Part shown: in pieces, positions 26,761 to 35,355 of the stretch | How the letters are laid out: every line of letters starts with the position of its first letter | Numbering within the stretch: position 1 is the first letter of the stretch | NCBI GenBank assembly: GCA_050955045.1 | Contig: JBPBQV010000019.1 | Coordinates: forward strand, 116,230-180,229 | Origin: Mucilaginibacter_A sp050955045 | GTDB lineage: Bacteria; Bacteroidota; Bacteroidia; Sphingobacteriales; Sphingobacteriaceae | Direction: 5' to 3' | DNA: 64,000 nt | Notes under the pieces: generated by a model | The model's input: only the letters and a program-made list of their open reading frames with translations | Database searches by the model: none | Told to the model about the DNA's origin: nothing | Translations under genes and position numbers: made by a program

Positions 26761-27076
26761 GAAAAAATTATTATTTATGATTCTGCTAAGTGCAGCTACC
26801 GTTGCACAAGCGCAACAAAAAACAGAAATAACAAATGCAAGTATAGGCTGCTGGGTTGTAGAAAGCAATGTAAAAGCGCCACAAAAGCAATTGGTTAAAT
26901 TCTATGATGTTGACCAGCAATTAATTTATCAGGAAGCTTACGGTCAGAAAATTTTAAACTACTCCAGAAAAAATATTCGGAAGATGTTGGACAGTGCTTT
27001 AGCTATTGTTATAAAAAGTAAGAATAATTCTGATACAACGCCAAACCTGGCAAATGTAATCAGACGTAAACACTAA
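26759..27076 (+). CDS. Small secreted protein of unknown function
   Basis: 105 residues with a signal peptide (MKKLLFMILLSAATVAQA). The mature part is about 87 residues with a segment GCWVVESNVKAPQKQLVKFYD, then YGQKILNYSRKNIRKMLDSAL. No domain recognised. The start codon is embedded in the 40-bp palindrome at 26721-26760, suggesting control at initiation. It is alone, with a 383-bp AT-rich gap downstream. Confidence 0.6.
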   Translation: MKKLLFMILLSAATVAQAQQKTEITNASIGCWVVESNVKAPQKQLVKFYDVDQQLIYQEAYGQKILNYSRKNIRKMLDSALAIVIKSKNNSDTTPNLANVIRRKH

Positions 27077-27459
27077 GCATTATTTTACTTACCAATAAAC
27101 AATTAGAATTATGTTTTTTGAAATTTGTTTTTTAACCAGCATACTGTATTTTTTCAATTATGCTAAAGCTTATATTGATACTATTTTAATCGTGTGTTTT
27201 TTAAACTTTTTAAGAAAAATAATTCAGTTACTTACAAAAGTAAATTCATCAATCTGATACAATTGTTTTCTTTGATTGTATTTCCTCAAAATAATAATTA
27301 GATAAATATGCAATTTTGAAAATTCCTCTAATTGCATAATTATCTTTTTTATTTACCGTGATATTAAGCTACAGTATAAGTATTATAATGATTGATCCAA
27401 TTTAGATTAACCCTCAACTTTGATGAATATTAAATCTATTAATTAAAAAAACTAAAACC
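27077..27459. other. AT-rich intergenic region between two small secreted-protein genes
   Basis: 383 bases. It contains a 48-codon frame (27111-27257) that would give a hydrophobic, Phe-rich peptide without any family feature or a typical start context; I do not call it a gene. A degraded motif-like word (CATACTGTATTTTTTC) is near 27149. No promoter, RNA or repeat that I can support. Confidence 0.5.
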
Positions 27460-27891
27460 ATGAAAACTATTAAAGTTACTTTCCTTGCGTTAAGTTTGTT
27501 CTTTTTACTTGAAGTTGCAAAAGCAGACGAACCCAAAAGACATTCTGTACTGACCATGAAATTTTCTATCAGTTCTTTTATCGATGCAGATACACGTGGT
27601 ATTTGTGATGGCTTGTCAGATATTATTAATGATAACGCAAAGTTTACAATGATGCGTAGCGGTGAAATGTTTAGCTTTACTAAGAAGCAGATAGTTAAAC
27701 AGATGGAATATTTACGTGGTGTACAACAAAATTGTGCTACAAGTTACAATGTGGTGGAAGCTTCTGATAAATATGCTTTGATCAAAGTGGCAATGAAGTA
27801 TCCATGTTTTTCACGCATCAACTATGTAACTATGAATGAATGCAGCGACGGTTGGAAGATTACAAATGTGAGTAGTATTTTTATTAAATGA
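27460..27891 (+). CDS. Secreted NTF2-like (lumazine-binding-like) protein
   Basis: 143 residues: signal peptide (MKTIKVTFLALSLFFLLEVAKA), then a single domain of about 115 residues. The order helix (SVLTMKFSISSFIDADTRGICDGLSDIINDNAKF), strand (FTKKQIVKQMEYL), strands ending in CSDGWKITNVSSIF is that of NTF2-like/putative lumazine-binding domains common in secreted Bacteroidota proteins. Three internal cysteines could form disulfides outside the cell. No active site visible. Confidence 0.65.
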   Translation: MKTIKVTFLALSLFFLLEVAKADEPKRHSVLTMKFSISSFIDADTRGICDGLSDIINDNAKFTMMRSGEMFSFTKKQIVKQMEYLRGVQQNCATSYNVVEASDKYALIKVAMKYPCFSRINYVTMNECSDGWKITNVSSIFIK

Positions 27892-27901
27892 AAAGTAAAT
27901 A

Positions 27902-27982
27902 GTTATTTCGAACGAAGAGAGAAATCTTCATCAAACAATACAAGTTGCTTGGATGAAGATTTCTGCCTTTAGTCGAAATGAC
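27902..27982. repeat. REP-like palindromic element
   Basis: Imperfect inverted repeat of about 31 bp: the left arm runs 27902-27932 (GTTATTTCGAACGAAG..GAAATCTTCATC), the right arm 27952-27982 (GATGAAGATTTCTGCC..TAGTCGAAATGAC), with a 19-nt loop. From memory, palindromes with TTTCGAnCGAAGnGAGAAATCT arms are widespread intergenic repeats in Bacteroidota. It lies 11 bp after the NTF2-like gene and could end its transcript. Confidence 0.75.
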
Positions 27983-28014
27983 AAAATTTTAATTTTATAC
28001 TGATAAAAGAAGCA

Positions 28015-29199
28015 TCAGTTTCCCAATTGTTTAATTGCAAGATAAGCCATCAAACCCGTACTTAGCTCAAGTGAACTTTCATCTACATCAAAAGTTGGTG
28101 TATGTACGGAAGAGGTAATCCCACGTTCTTCATTTCTTGTTCCTAATCTATAAAAACAGGCATCTGCCACTTGCGAAAAATAAGCGAAATCTTCGGCAGC
28201 CATCCAAATATCCAAATCCAATACATTTTCTTTTCCCAGATAATCTTCTGCAAAACCACGTGTACTTGCCGTCAGTTTTTCTTCGTTGATCAAAAATGGA
28301 TAGCCCTTTCTTATCTCAAAATCACAGCTTCCACCCATACTTTCGGCCATACCTTCTGCCATTTTTTTCATTTTGATATGCGCTTCGTTGCGCCAATCTT
28401 CGTCCATCGTGCGGAAAGTTCCTTCCAAGTAAACTTCGTTTGGAATCACGTTGGTTGCACCATTGGCAATCACTTTTCCAAAAGATAAAACAGATGGTGA
28501 TTTCGGATCAGCAAAACGACTGACAACCTGCTGCAATGCTGTTAAAATATGCGCTGTAATAATTACCGGATCAATATTTTGCTGCGGCTGCGCACCGTGT
28601 CCGCCTTTTCCTTTTACTGTAACATAAAGTTCATCGGTGGAAGCCATATATTTTCCGGCACGAAAACCTACTTTTCCGGCATCAATCAAAGGCATTACAT
28701 GCTGGCCAAGTACGGCTTGCGGTTTCGGATTTTCCAGCACACCTTCCTGAATCATTAAATTGGCACCGCCAGGTAATTTTTCTTCTGCCGGTTGAAAGAT
28801 AAACTTTACCGTTCCGCCAAATTCTGCTTTTAACTGGTTTAAAATACTTGCTGTTCCTAATAATGAAGACGTATGCACATCGTGTCCACAAGCGTGCATC
28901 ACACCCGGATTTTGAGATTTGTACGAAACATCATTTGCTTCTGTAATTGGCAACGCATCCATGTCGCCGCGCAAAGCAACAACCTGCTCAGATAGTTTTT
29001 CGCCTTTTAATAAAGCAACCAAACCATTTCCGGCCATTCTTTCATAGCTAATTCCTAATTCATCCAACTTAGAAGCAACAAACTGATACGTATTTTCTTC
29101 GTGGAAAGAAAGCTCCGGATACTGGTGCAAATGCCTTCTGTTGGCTATAACTTCCTGATGGATATTTTTAGAAAGCTCCTGTATTTTAGTTTTTATCAT
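28015..29199 (-). CDS. M20-family amidohydrolase (N-acyl-amino-acid hydrolase-like)
   Basis: 394 residues, no signal peptide. Metal site: GDMDALPI, MHACGHDVHTSSLLG, FQPAEEKLPGGA and the late AAEDFAYF; dimerisation insert around GKGGHGAQPQQNIDPV. Members cleave N-acyl amino acids, IAA conjugates or hippurate-like amides; the exact substrate cannot be read. The start overlaps the end of the SPOR gene by 14 bp. A perfect motif copy (28002-28015) shares its last base with the stop codon. Confidence 0.92.
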   Translation of the reverse strand: MIKTKIQELSKNIHQEVIANRRHLHQYPELSFHEENTYQFVASKLDELGISYERMAGNGLVALLKGEKLSEQVVALRGDMDALPITEANDVSYKSQNPGVMHACGHDVHTSSLLGTASILNQLKAEFGGTVKFIFQPAEEKLPGGANLMIQEGVLENPKPQAVLGQHVMPLIDAGKVGFRAGKYMASTDELYVTVKGKGGHGAQPQQNIDPVIITAHILTALQQVVSRFADPKSPSVLSFGKVIANGATNVIPNEVYLEGTFRTMDEDWRNEAHIKMKKMAEGMAESMGGSCDFEIRKGYPFLINEEKLTASTRGFAEDYLGKENVLDLDIWMAAEDFAYFSQVADACFYRLGTRNEERGITSSVHTPTFDVDESSLELSTGLMAYLAIKQLGN

Positions 29200-29650
29200 C
29201 GGTTGTCTCCAATTTTGGCGAATTGATTTTTTCGGAAATCAAAAACAAAGTTGAAAACTGCGGACGCAAATCGCGCATCAGTTTTTGTGCTTCCAATCGT
29301 GTCCTGAAATCGCCTGCTTTTATCTTGTAATTTGGTTCCTGGTAAATAATATATGTGCGCATCTCCGGATACATTTGATTGAATTCAGCCTGTTTAGCAT
29401 AAATTTCATTCCGGTTAGAACTTGTAAAAAACTGCACACGATAACCAAAACTGCTTCCAATTCTTCCTGATGAAGATTTTGTTGTCAGCAACCGATGCGC
29501 AATTAAAGAATCGATACGTGGATCTTTTACAACTTCTACTTGTCCGCGCGTTTGTGCGAAAGAAACGGTAGTAGAAAAAGATAGTGCTAAAAGAAGCATT
29601 CGGGTTATTACACCGATGCTTCTTTTAGCACATAAATTTTTATTACTCAT
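29186..29650 (-). CDS. Secreted SPOR-domain protein
   Basis: 154 residues from the ATG at 29650 (MSNKNLCAKRS), which gives a 33-residue signal peptide with basic n-region and core MLLLALSFSTTVSFA. A shorter start (29599) would use the ATG inside a copy of the iterated motif but loses the basic residues. The C-terminal SPOR domain (YRVQFFTSSNRNEIYAKQ...YKIKAGDFRTRLEAQKLMRDL) binds septal peptidoglycan lacking stem peptides. The longer frame to 29941 runs back over secA and is rejected. It lies just downstream of secA. Confidence 0.8.
   Translation of the reverse strand: MSNKNLCAKRSIGVITRMLLLALSFSTTVSFAQTRGQVEVVKDPRIDSLIAHRLLTTKSSSGRIGSSFGYRVQFFTSSNRNEIYAKQAEFNQMYPEMRTYIIYQEPNYKIKAGDFRTRLEAQKLMRDLRPQFSTLFLISEKINSPKLETTDDKN
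29584..29631. repeat. Hairpin built from two inverted copies of the iterated motif, downstream of secA
   Basis: GTGCTAAAAGAAGCAT (29584-29599) pairs perfectly with ATGCTTCTTTTAGCAC (29616-29631), extended by 3 bp across a one-base bulge, with a 9-nt loop. On the minus strand it is followed by TATCTTTTTC and lies 39 bp after the secA stop, so it could be a secA terminator. It overlaps the N-terminal coding region of the SPOR gene. Confidence 0.85.
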
Positions 29651-29669
29651 TGTTTTGTTTGGAACGAAA

Positions 29670-32600
29670 TTACACTGCTCCAACACCATGACAATTTTTA
29701 AATTTTTTGCCGCTTCCGCAAGGACAAGGATCATTACGGCCAATTTTCTGTTCTGCTTTTGCAGGCGTTGGTTTTTGCAATTCGCGCGTATCTTCATCCG
29801 GCACACCATTCGTCTCGTGCACCAATTGCGGTTTTGTAACACGCATTTGGCGCATATCCAGTTTCGGTTCTGGTTTCGCTTCGCGGATCTCTTCTGGCTG
29901 CTGCTGTACCGGAATTCCTCCTTTAAACAGGAAGCTGACAATTTCTTTGTTTACGTTGGTCAGCATTTGTTTAAATAATTCAAACGCTTCAAACTTATAA
30001 ACCAATAACGGATCTTTTTGCTCGTAAACAGCATTCTGTACCGATTGCTTCAACTCGTCCATTTCGCGCAGATGTTCTTTCCAGGCATCATCAATAAAAG
30101 TTAAAACCACATTTTTCTCGAAAGATTTTAACACTTCGTGGCCTTCATTTTCTATCGCTTTTTGCAACGGAACGGCAACCTGTATACCATGAATGCCATC
30201 TGTAAATGGAACGATAATGTTTTCGATCATGTTTCCGCGCGTATCAAAAACATCTCTCAAAACCGGATAAGCCTGTTTGGCAATCGCTTCTGATTTGCGT
30301 TTGTAATAATCAGTAATTTCATGAAAAGCAGTTTCTACCAACACGGAAATTGGTTTTGCAGCAAAGTGATCTGCTGTAATTTCGGTATCTACCGAAAACA
30401 AACGAATCATTTCTAATTGAAAGCCTTCATAGTTGTTTGCGTCTTTAAATTCAGTTACTACATCTTCGGTAACATCAAAAATGGTATTGTTCAGATCGAC
30501 ATCCAAGCGTTCGCCAAACAAAGCATTTTTACGGCGTGTGTAGATTACGGTACGTTGTGAGTTCATCACATCATCATATTCCAGCAAACGCTTACGGATA
30601 CCAAAATTGTTTTCTTCTACTTTTTTCTGTGCCCGTTCGATGGATTTGGAAATCATGGAATGTTGAATTACTTCGCCTTCTTCAATTCCCATCCGAACCA
30701 TTAATCCAGAAATACGCTCTGAACCAAACAAACGCATCAAATCATCTTCCAACGAAACAAAGAACTGAGAAGAACCCGGATCACCCTGACGGCCGGAACG
30801 ACCACGCAACTGACGATCTACACGACGAGATTCGTGGCGTTCTGTACCTACAATTGCCAAACCACCAACGTTTTTTACGCCTTCACCTAATTTAATATCC
30901 GTACCACGACCAGCCATGTTAGTTGCAATCGTAACAGTACTTGTTTTACCAGCTTCCGCTACAATGTCTGCTTCTTTTTGGTGCATTTTCGCATTCAAAA
31001 CATTATGTTTAATGCCGCGAAGCTTTAACATTCGACTTAACAGTTCCGAAATTTCTACTGAAGTTGTACCAACTAAAACCGGTCGACCAGCTTGCGTTAA
31101 AGCCACAATTTCATCTGCAACTGCATTGTATTTTTCACGAATGGTACGATAAACCAAATCCTGACGATCAGAACGGCTTGCTGGCGTATTCGTTGGAATT
31201 TCAACAACATCTAATTTGTAAATTTCCCAGAACTCGCCAGCTTCTGTAACAGCAGTACCCGTCATACCACATAATTTGTGGTACATCCGGAAATAATTTT
31301 GCAAAGTAACCGTAGCAAAAGTTTGTGACGCATCTTCTACTTTCACATTTTCTTTAGCTTCGATTGCCTGGTGCAAACCATCAGAATAACGGCGGCCATC
31401 CAGCACACGGCCGGTTTGCTCATCCACAATTTTTACTTTGCCTTCATCCAGAATATATTCTGTATCGCGTTCAAATAAAGTATAAGCTTTTAGCAATTGA
31501 TTCACAGAATGAATACGTTCTGATTTAATCGAAAAATCACGCATCAACTCATCTTTTCTGGTCACTTTATCTTCTGGGGATAAACCTGATTTTTCAATGT
31601 CGGCTACTTCTGTTCCAACATCCGGCATTACAAAAAAGTGTGGGTCTTCGCCGGAGGAAGTAATTAGCTCAATGCCTTTTTCGGTCAGTTCAACCTGATT
31701 ATTTTTCTCATCAATCACAAAATAAAGTTCCGTATCTACTTTCGGCATTTCTTTATTTTGGTCTTGCATATAATAGTTTTCTGTTTTGTTGAGCACGGGT
31801 TTAATACCATTCTCACTCAAAAACTTAATTAATGCTTTATTTTTTGGCAAACCACGGTGCGCTCGAAGCAAAGCCAAACCTCCTTCTTCTATGCCTGTTT
31901 TACCTTCTGCAATCTGTTTTTTAGCTTCGTTCAGTTTTGTAGTTACGTAGGTTTTTTGCGCGTTAACTAAACGTTCAATACGTGGTTTTAAATCATAAAA
32001 CTCGTGCTCATCTCCACGTGGAACCGGACCAGAAATAATCAAAGGCGTACGGGCATCATCAATTAAAACCGAATCGACCTCATCCACCATTGCATAATGC
32101 AATTTACGTTGCACCAATTCTTCCGGACTACGTGTCATATTGTCACGCAGGTAATCAAAACCAAATTCGTTGTTTGTGCCGAAAGTAATATCTGCTAAAT
32201 AAGCGTTTCGGCGTTCTTCCGAATTTGGTTCGTGCCGATCAATACAATCAACCGATAAACCATGAAATTCATATAACGGACCCATCCATTCACTATCCCG
32301 ACGCGCCAGATAATCATTCACTGTAACAATGTGTACACCTTGTCCGGCAAGTGCATTTAAATAAGCCGGTAAAGTTGCAACCAACGTTTTACCTTCACCA
32401 GTCGCCATTTCGGCAATTTTCCCCTGATGCAAAACTACGCCGCCAATCAGCTGCACATCATAATGCACCATGTTCCAGGTAACTTCATTTCCGGCAGCAA
32501 TCCAGGTGTTATGATGAATGGCTTTATCACCAGCAATCAGCACATTTTTTTTGTAAGAAGCCAGTTCACGGTCAAAATCTGTTGCGGTAACTTCCAGCGT

Positions 32601-32978
32601 TTTGTTGTTGGCTAAACGTTTTGCAGTTTCTTTAACTACCGCAAAAGCTTCCGGCAAAATATCCATCAGGATAACTTCCAGTTCTTTGTTGCGGTCCTTT
32701 TCCAGTTTATCAATTTCCGTATAAAGCTCTACTTTACGGTTAACTTCTAAATCCTGGTTATTTTCTGCTTCTTCTTTAGAAGCTTTTATTTGCGTGTCAA
32801 TCTTTTCTAAACCAGCATTAATTCGTGCCTTAAAATCAATCGTTTTTGCACGCAGTTCATCATTGCTGATCTGATCCAGCTTGGCAAATTCTGCTTTTAT
32901 TTTTTCTACTAAAGGGTTTACACCTTTAACATCTCTCTCCGATTTATTTCCGAAAAGCTTACTAATAAATCCTAACAT
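29670..32978 (-). CDS. secA: Preprotein translocase ATPase SecA
   Basis: 1102 residues from the ATG at 32978 (MLGFISKLFGNKSERD); the frame continues 63 bp upstream, but this is the family start. Walker A ATGEGKTLVA, Walker B-type MVDEVDSVLIDDARTPLI, motor motifs IATNMAGRGTDIKLG and RQLRGRSGRQGDPG, and the C-terminal zinc motif CPCGSGKKFKNCH that contacts SecB. Bacteroidota insertions give it more than 1000 residues. It drives Sec secretion. In 3.3 kb it contains no perfect iterated-motif copy. Confidence 0.98.
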   Translation of the reverse strand: MLGFISKLFGNKSERDVKGVNPLVEKIKAEFAKLDQISNDELRAKTIDFKARINAGLEKIDTQIKASKEEAENNQDLEVNRKVELYTEIDKLEKDRNKELEVILMDILPEAFAVVKETAKRLANNKTLEVTATDFDRELASYKKNVLIAGDKAIHHNTWIAAGNEVTWNMVHYDVQLIGGVVLHQGKIAEMATGEGKTLVATLPAYLNALAGQGVHIVTVNDYLARRDSEWMGPLYEFHGLSVDCIDRHEPNSEERRNAYLADITFGTNNEFGFDYLRDNMTRSPEELVQRKLHYAMVDEVDSVLIDDARTPLIISGPVPRGDEHEFYDLKPRIERLVNAQKTYVTTKLNEAKKQIAEGKTGIEEGGLALLRAHRGLPKNKALIKFLSENGIKPVLNKTENYYMQDQNKEMPKVDTELYFVIDEKNNQVELTEKGIELITSSGEDPHFFVMPDVGTEVADIEKSGLSPEDKVTRKDELMRDFSIKSERIHSVNQLLKAYTLFERDTEYILDEGKVKIVDEQTGRVLDGRRYSDGLHQAIEAKENVKVEDASQTFATVTLQNYFRMYHKLCGMTGTAVTEAGEFWEIYKLDVVEIPTNTPASRSDRQDLVYRTIREKYNAVADEIVALTQAGRPVLVGTTSVEISELLSRMLKLRGIKHNVLNAKMHQKEADIVAEAGKTSTVTIATNMAGRGTDIKLGEGVKNVGGLAIVGTERHESRRVDRQLRGRSGRQGDPGSSQFFVSLEDDLMRLFGSERISGLMVRMGIEEGEVIQHSMISKSIERAQKKVEENNFGIRKRLLEYDDVMNSQRTVIYTRRKNALFGERLDVDLNNTIFDVTEDVVTEFKDANNYEGFQLEMIRLFSVDTEITADHFAAKPISVLVETAFHEITDYYKRKSEAIAKQAYPVLRDVFDTRGNMIENIIVPFTDGIHGIQVAVPLQKAIENEGHEVLKSFEKNVVLTFIDDAWKEHLREMDELKQSVQNAVYEQKDPLLVYKFEAFELFKQMLTNVNKEIVSFLFKGGIPVQQQPEEIREAKPEPKLDMRQMRVTKPQLVHETNGVPDEDTRELQKPTPAKAEQKIGRNDPCPCGSGKKFKNCHGVGAV

Positions 32979-33110
32979 GTTGTAATCTCTAAGATAAAAT
33001 ACTCCGTTTGCAACAATTACGCCAGCGGTAACCGAAGCCACAATGGCAGGTAAAATTACGGATTTCTAACAGATTTATTGCAGGTTACGTTTAAAACAAT
33101 CAGCAAATTC

Positions 33111-33118
33111 TATCTTTG
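33111..33118 (+). promoter_or_regulatory. Candidate -7 promoter element of purD
   Basis: TATCTTTG is a perfect TAnnTTTG element, but it ends only 5 bp before the purD ATG, which would give a very short leader. A -33 TTG at good spacing is not obvious. Confidence 0.3.
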
Positions 33119-33123
33119 GCCTT

Positions 33124-34398
33124 ATGAATATCCTGCTTCTTGGTTCCGGCGGAAGAGAAAGTGCTTTTGCCTGGAAATTATCTCAAAGTCCGAAATGCGA
33201 ATCTTTATTTATTGCGCCCGGCAATGCCGGAACCGGAATTTATGGCCAGAACATAAACCTCAGTGTGAATGATTTTGAAGGAATCAAAAATTTTGTGCAT
33301 AAAAACAGCATTGATTTGGTTTTGGTTGGACCAGAAGAACCGCTGGTAAATGGCATACACGATTTTTTTCTGGCAGATGAATTCCTCAAAAATATTCCGG
33401 TAATCGGTCCGCAAAAAGCAGCCGCACAACTGGAAGGCAGCAAGGATTTCTCTAAAGAATTTATGTTTAAAAACAGCATTCCAACTTCGGCTTCCAAAAC
33501 TTTTACACCCGAAACTTTGGATGAAGGTTTAGCTTATTTGGCAACACACGGACTTCCAATCGTGTTAAAAGCCGACGGATTGGCCGCCGGAAAAGGCGTT
33601 TTGATTTGCACCAGCTGGGAAGAAGCGCAACACGAATTAACCGCCATGCTGCGCGATGCCAAATTTGGTGCAGCAAGTGCTAAAGTGGTAGTTGAACAAT
33701 TTTTGCAGGGAATTGAGCTTTCTGTTTTTGTATTAACCGACGGCAAAAACTACAAAATTTTGCCCGAAGCCAAAGATTACAAACGCATTGGCGAAGGCGA
33801 TACCGGTTTAAATACCGGCGGAATGGGTTCGGTTTCGCCAGTGCCGTTTGCGGATGCTGCTTTTATGGCAAAAGTTGAGGAACGCATTGTGATTCCGACC
33901 ATGCAAGGTTTGCAAAAAGACAATCTGCCCTACAAAGGCTTTATTTTTATTGGTTTGATGAATTGCGGCGGCGAACCTTTCGTGATCGAGTACAATTGCC
34001 GCATGGGCGATCCGGAAACGGAATCAGTTTTGCCTCGAATTGAAAATGATCTGGTAGAAATTTTACAAGCTGTTACTGAAGGAAAACTGGATCAGATCAA
34101 CCTTAAAATCTCCAATAAAATTGCGGCAACTGTAATGTGTGTGGCTGGCGGTTATCCGGGAGAATATTTGAAAAACAGAACCATTACCGGCATTGAAAAT
34201 GTGCGCGGTTCCATCGTTTTTCAGGCTGGAACGGCAATGGAAAATGGTGAAATTAAAACTATTGGCGGTCGTGTTTTAGCTGTTACCAGTTTGCAGGATA
34301 CGCTATTTAACGCACTACAACAGGCAACTTTAGATGCTGCCCGAATTTATTTTGACGGAATGCAATTCAGAAAAGATATTGGTTTTGATCTGATTTAA
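33124..34398 (+). CDS. purD: Phosphoribosylamine-glycine ligase
   Basis: 424 residues starting MNILLLGSGGRESAFAWKL. ATP-grasp landmarks: PIVLKADGLAAGKGV, GGMGSVSP, YNCRMGDPETESVLPR. Second step of purine synthesis, joining glycine to phosphoribosylamine. One perfect (33299-33311, HKNSI) and one near (33466-33479, FKNSI) motif copy occur in the first third, encoding similar NSI peptides. It faces secA divergently. Confidence 0.97.
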   Translation: MNILLLGSGGRESAFAWKLSQSPKCESLFIAPGNAGTGIYGQNINLSVNDFEGIKNFVHKNSIDLVLVGPEEPLVNGIHDFFLADEFLKNIPVIGPQKAAAQLEGSKDFSKEFMFKNSIPTSASKTFTPETLDEGLAYLATHGLPIVLKADGLAAGKGVLICTSWEEAQHELTAMLRDAKFGAASAKVVVEQFLQGIELSVFVLTDGKNYKILPEAKDYKRIGEGDTGLNTGGMGSVSPVPFADAAFMAKVEERIVIPTMQGLQKDNLPYKGFIFIGLMNCGGEPFVIEYNCRMGDPETESVLPRIENDLVEILQAVTEGKLDQINLKISNKIAATVMCVAGGYPGEYLKNRTITGIENVRGSIVFQAGTAMENGEIKTIGGRVLAVTSLQDTLFNALQQATLDAARIYFDGMQFRKDIGFDLI

Positions 34399-34425
34399 TG
34401 ATTTTTACCCGATAAAAGAAGCATC

Positions 34426-34767
34426 ATGAATCACAGCGAAATATTTATAAAAGGCGTTGAACAAGCCTGGGAAAACACAGAACCCGGTGTAAAAAGGCAA
34501 GTCCTGGCACATAATGAAGATTTAATGCTGGTAAAAGTAGCATTTGAAGCTGGCGCTATCGGCACAGTACATCAACATATCCATACGCAAACCAGTTATT
34601 TGTTAAGCGGAAAATTTGAAGTAACTATCAACGGAAAAACTGAGATTTTAAACGTGGGAGACAGTTTTTACGTTCCGCCAGCCAGTTTGCATGGCGTGGT
34701 TTGTTTGGAAGCTGGCGTTTTGCTGGATGCTTTCAATCCGCGCAGAGAAGATTTTTTAAAAATTTAA
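34426..34767 (+). CDS. Cupin-domain protein
   Basis: 113 residues, one cupin barrel: GTVHQHIHTQTSYLLSGKFE is motif 1 (HxHx..Y..G) and GDSFYVPPASLHGV is motif 2 with its His. Small stand-alone cupins bind a metal or sugar; function unknown. A perfect motif copy (34411-34424) sits one base before the ATG, so the 5' leader of this gene is the repeat. Confidence 0.85.
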   Translation: MNHSEIFIKGVEQAWENTEPGVKRQVLAHNEDLMLVKVAFEAGAIGTVHQHIHTQTSYLLSGKFEVTINGKTEILNVGDSFYVPPASLHGVVCLEAGVLLDAFNPRREDFLKI

Positions 34768-34808
34768 CATTGTCTAATTTAACATAACTCACTATTTAAA
34801 ACAAAAAA

Positions 34809-35300
34809 ATGGCATTAAACGAAGCATTTATACAAGAGTTGAAGCAAGAATCAGCTTCAACGGAAAAGGTTTTTGAACGCATTCCTGATGAAAAACTGAG
34901 CTGGAAACCACATGAAAAAAGCATGAGTTTTGGTCAGTTGGCCAATCACATTTCTCAGCTTACCTCATGGATTATTGCGGTAATTGAAACGGAAAGTATG
35001 GATTTTGCTAGTTCCGAACAACCAAAACCAGCGAAAACACAAGCTGAACTTATTGAAAATCATAAAATTTATACAGAAAAAGCTTTAAGTGCGCTTGAAA
35101 AAGCTTCTGATGAAATTTTACTGGCTAATTGGAAATTATCAAACGGTGAATATGTAATTTTTGATATGCCACGAATCAACGTTTTGCGGTCAATCCTAAT
35201 GAATCACCTGATTCATCACCGCGGACAATTAACAGTTTATTTACGGATGAACGATATTCCGGTTCCGGGACTTTACGGGCCATCAGCAGACGAGAAATAA
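34809..35300 (+). CDS. DinB-family protein
   Basis: 163 residues, four-helix DinB/YfiT-like fold. The metal-binding His set is seen as GQLANHISQLTSW (His of helix 2) and LMNHLIHHRGQLTVYL (two His of helix 4). Members include thiol-S-transferases and damage-inducible proteins; this one has no assigned substrate. The stop codon is the first base of a perfect 19-bp hairpin. Confidence 0.85.
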   Translation: MALNEAFIQELKQESASTEKVFERIPDEKLSWKPHEKSMSFGQLANHISQLTSWIIAVIETESMDFASSEQPKPAKTQAELIENHKIYTEKALSALEKASDEILLANWKLSNGEYVIFDMPRINVLRSILMNHLIHHRGQLTVYLRMNDIPVPGLYGPSADEK

Positions 35301-35301
35301 A

Positions 35302-35341
35302 AAAAGAAGCATTGGATTTATATAAATCCAATGCTTCTTTT
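35302..35341. terminator. Bidirectional terminator formed by inverted iterated motif
   Basis: AAAAGAAGCATTGGATTTA (35302-35320) pairs perfectly with 35323-35341 across a 2-nt centre: a 19-bp stem. It lies between convergent DinB (stop 35300) and the TlpA gene (stop 35356). Both arms contain the TC form of the motif (near copy 35300-35312, perfect copy 35331-35344), so the terminator is the repeat in palindromic form. Confidence 0.85.
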
Positions 35342-35355
35342 ACCTTGTATTTTTC

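Noticed and set aside
27111..27257. 48-codon hydrophobic frame in the 383-bp gap
   Set aside because: Phe/Ile-rich as expected of AT-rich noncoding DNA; no start context or homology visible.
29651..29941. 97-residue N-terminal extension of the SPOR protein
   Set aside because: It runs antisense-free but over the secA C-terminus in another frame, is full of Lys/Asn/Arg without a signal peptide; the ATG at 29650 gives a proper one.
30536..30895. 119-codon plus-strand frame opposite secA
   Set aside because: His/Arg/Leu-rich antisense shadow of a strongly conserved gene.
34411..34424. Iterated word as a promoter or ribosome binding site
   Set aside because: It sits before some starts (cupin, murQ), but equally after stops and inside genes in both directions, and does not match the TAnnTTTG promoter or a Shine-Dalgarno.
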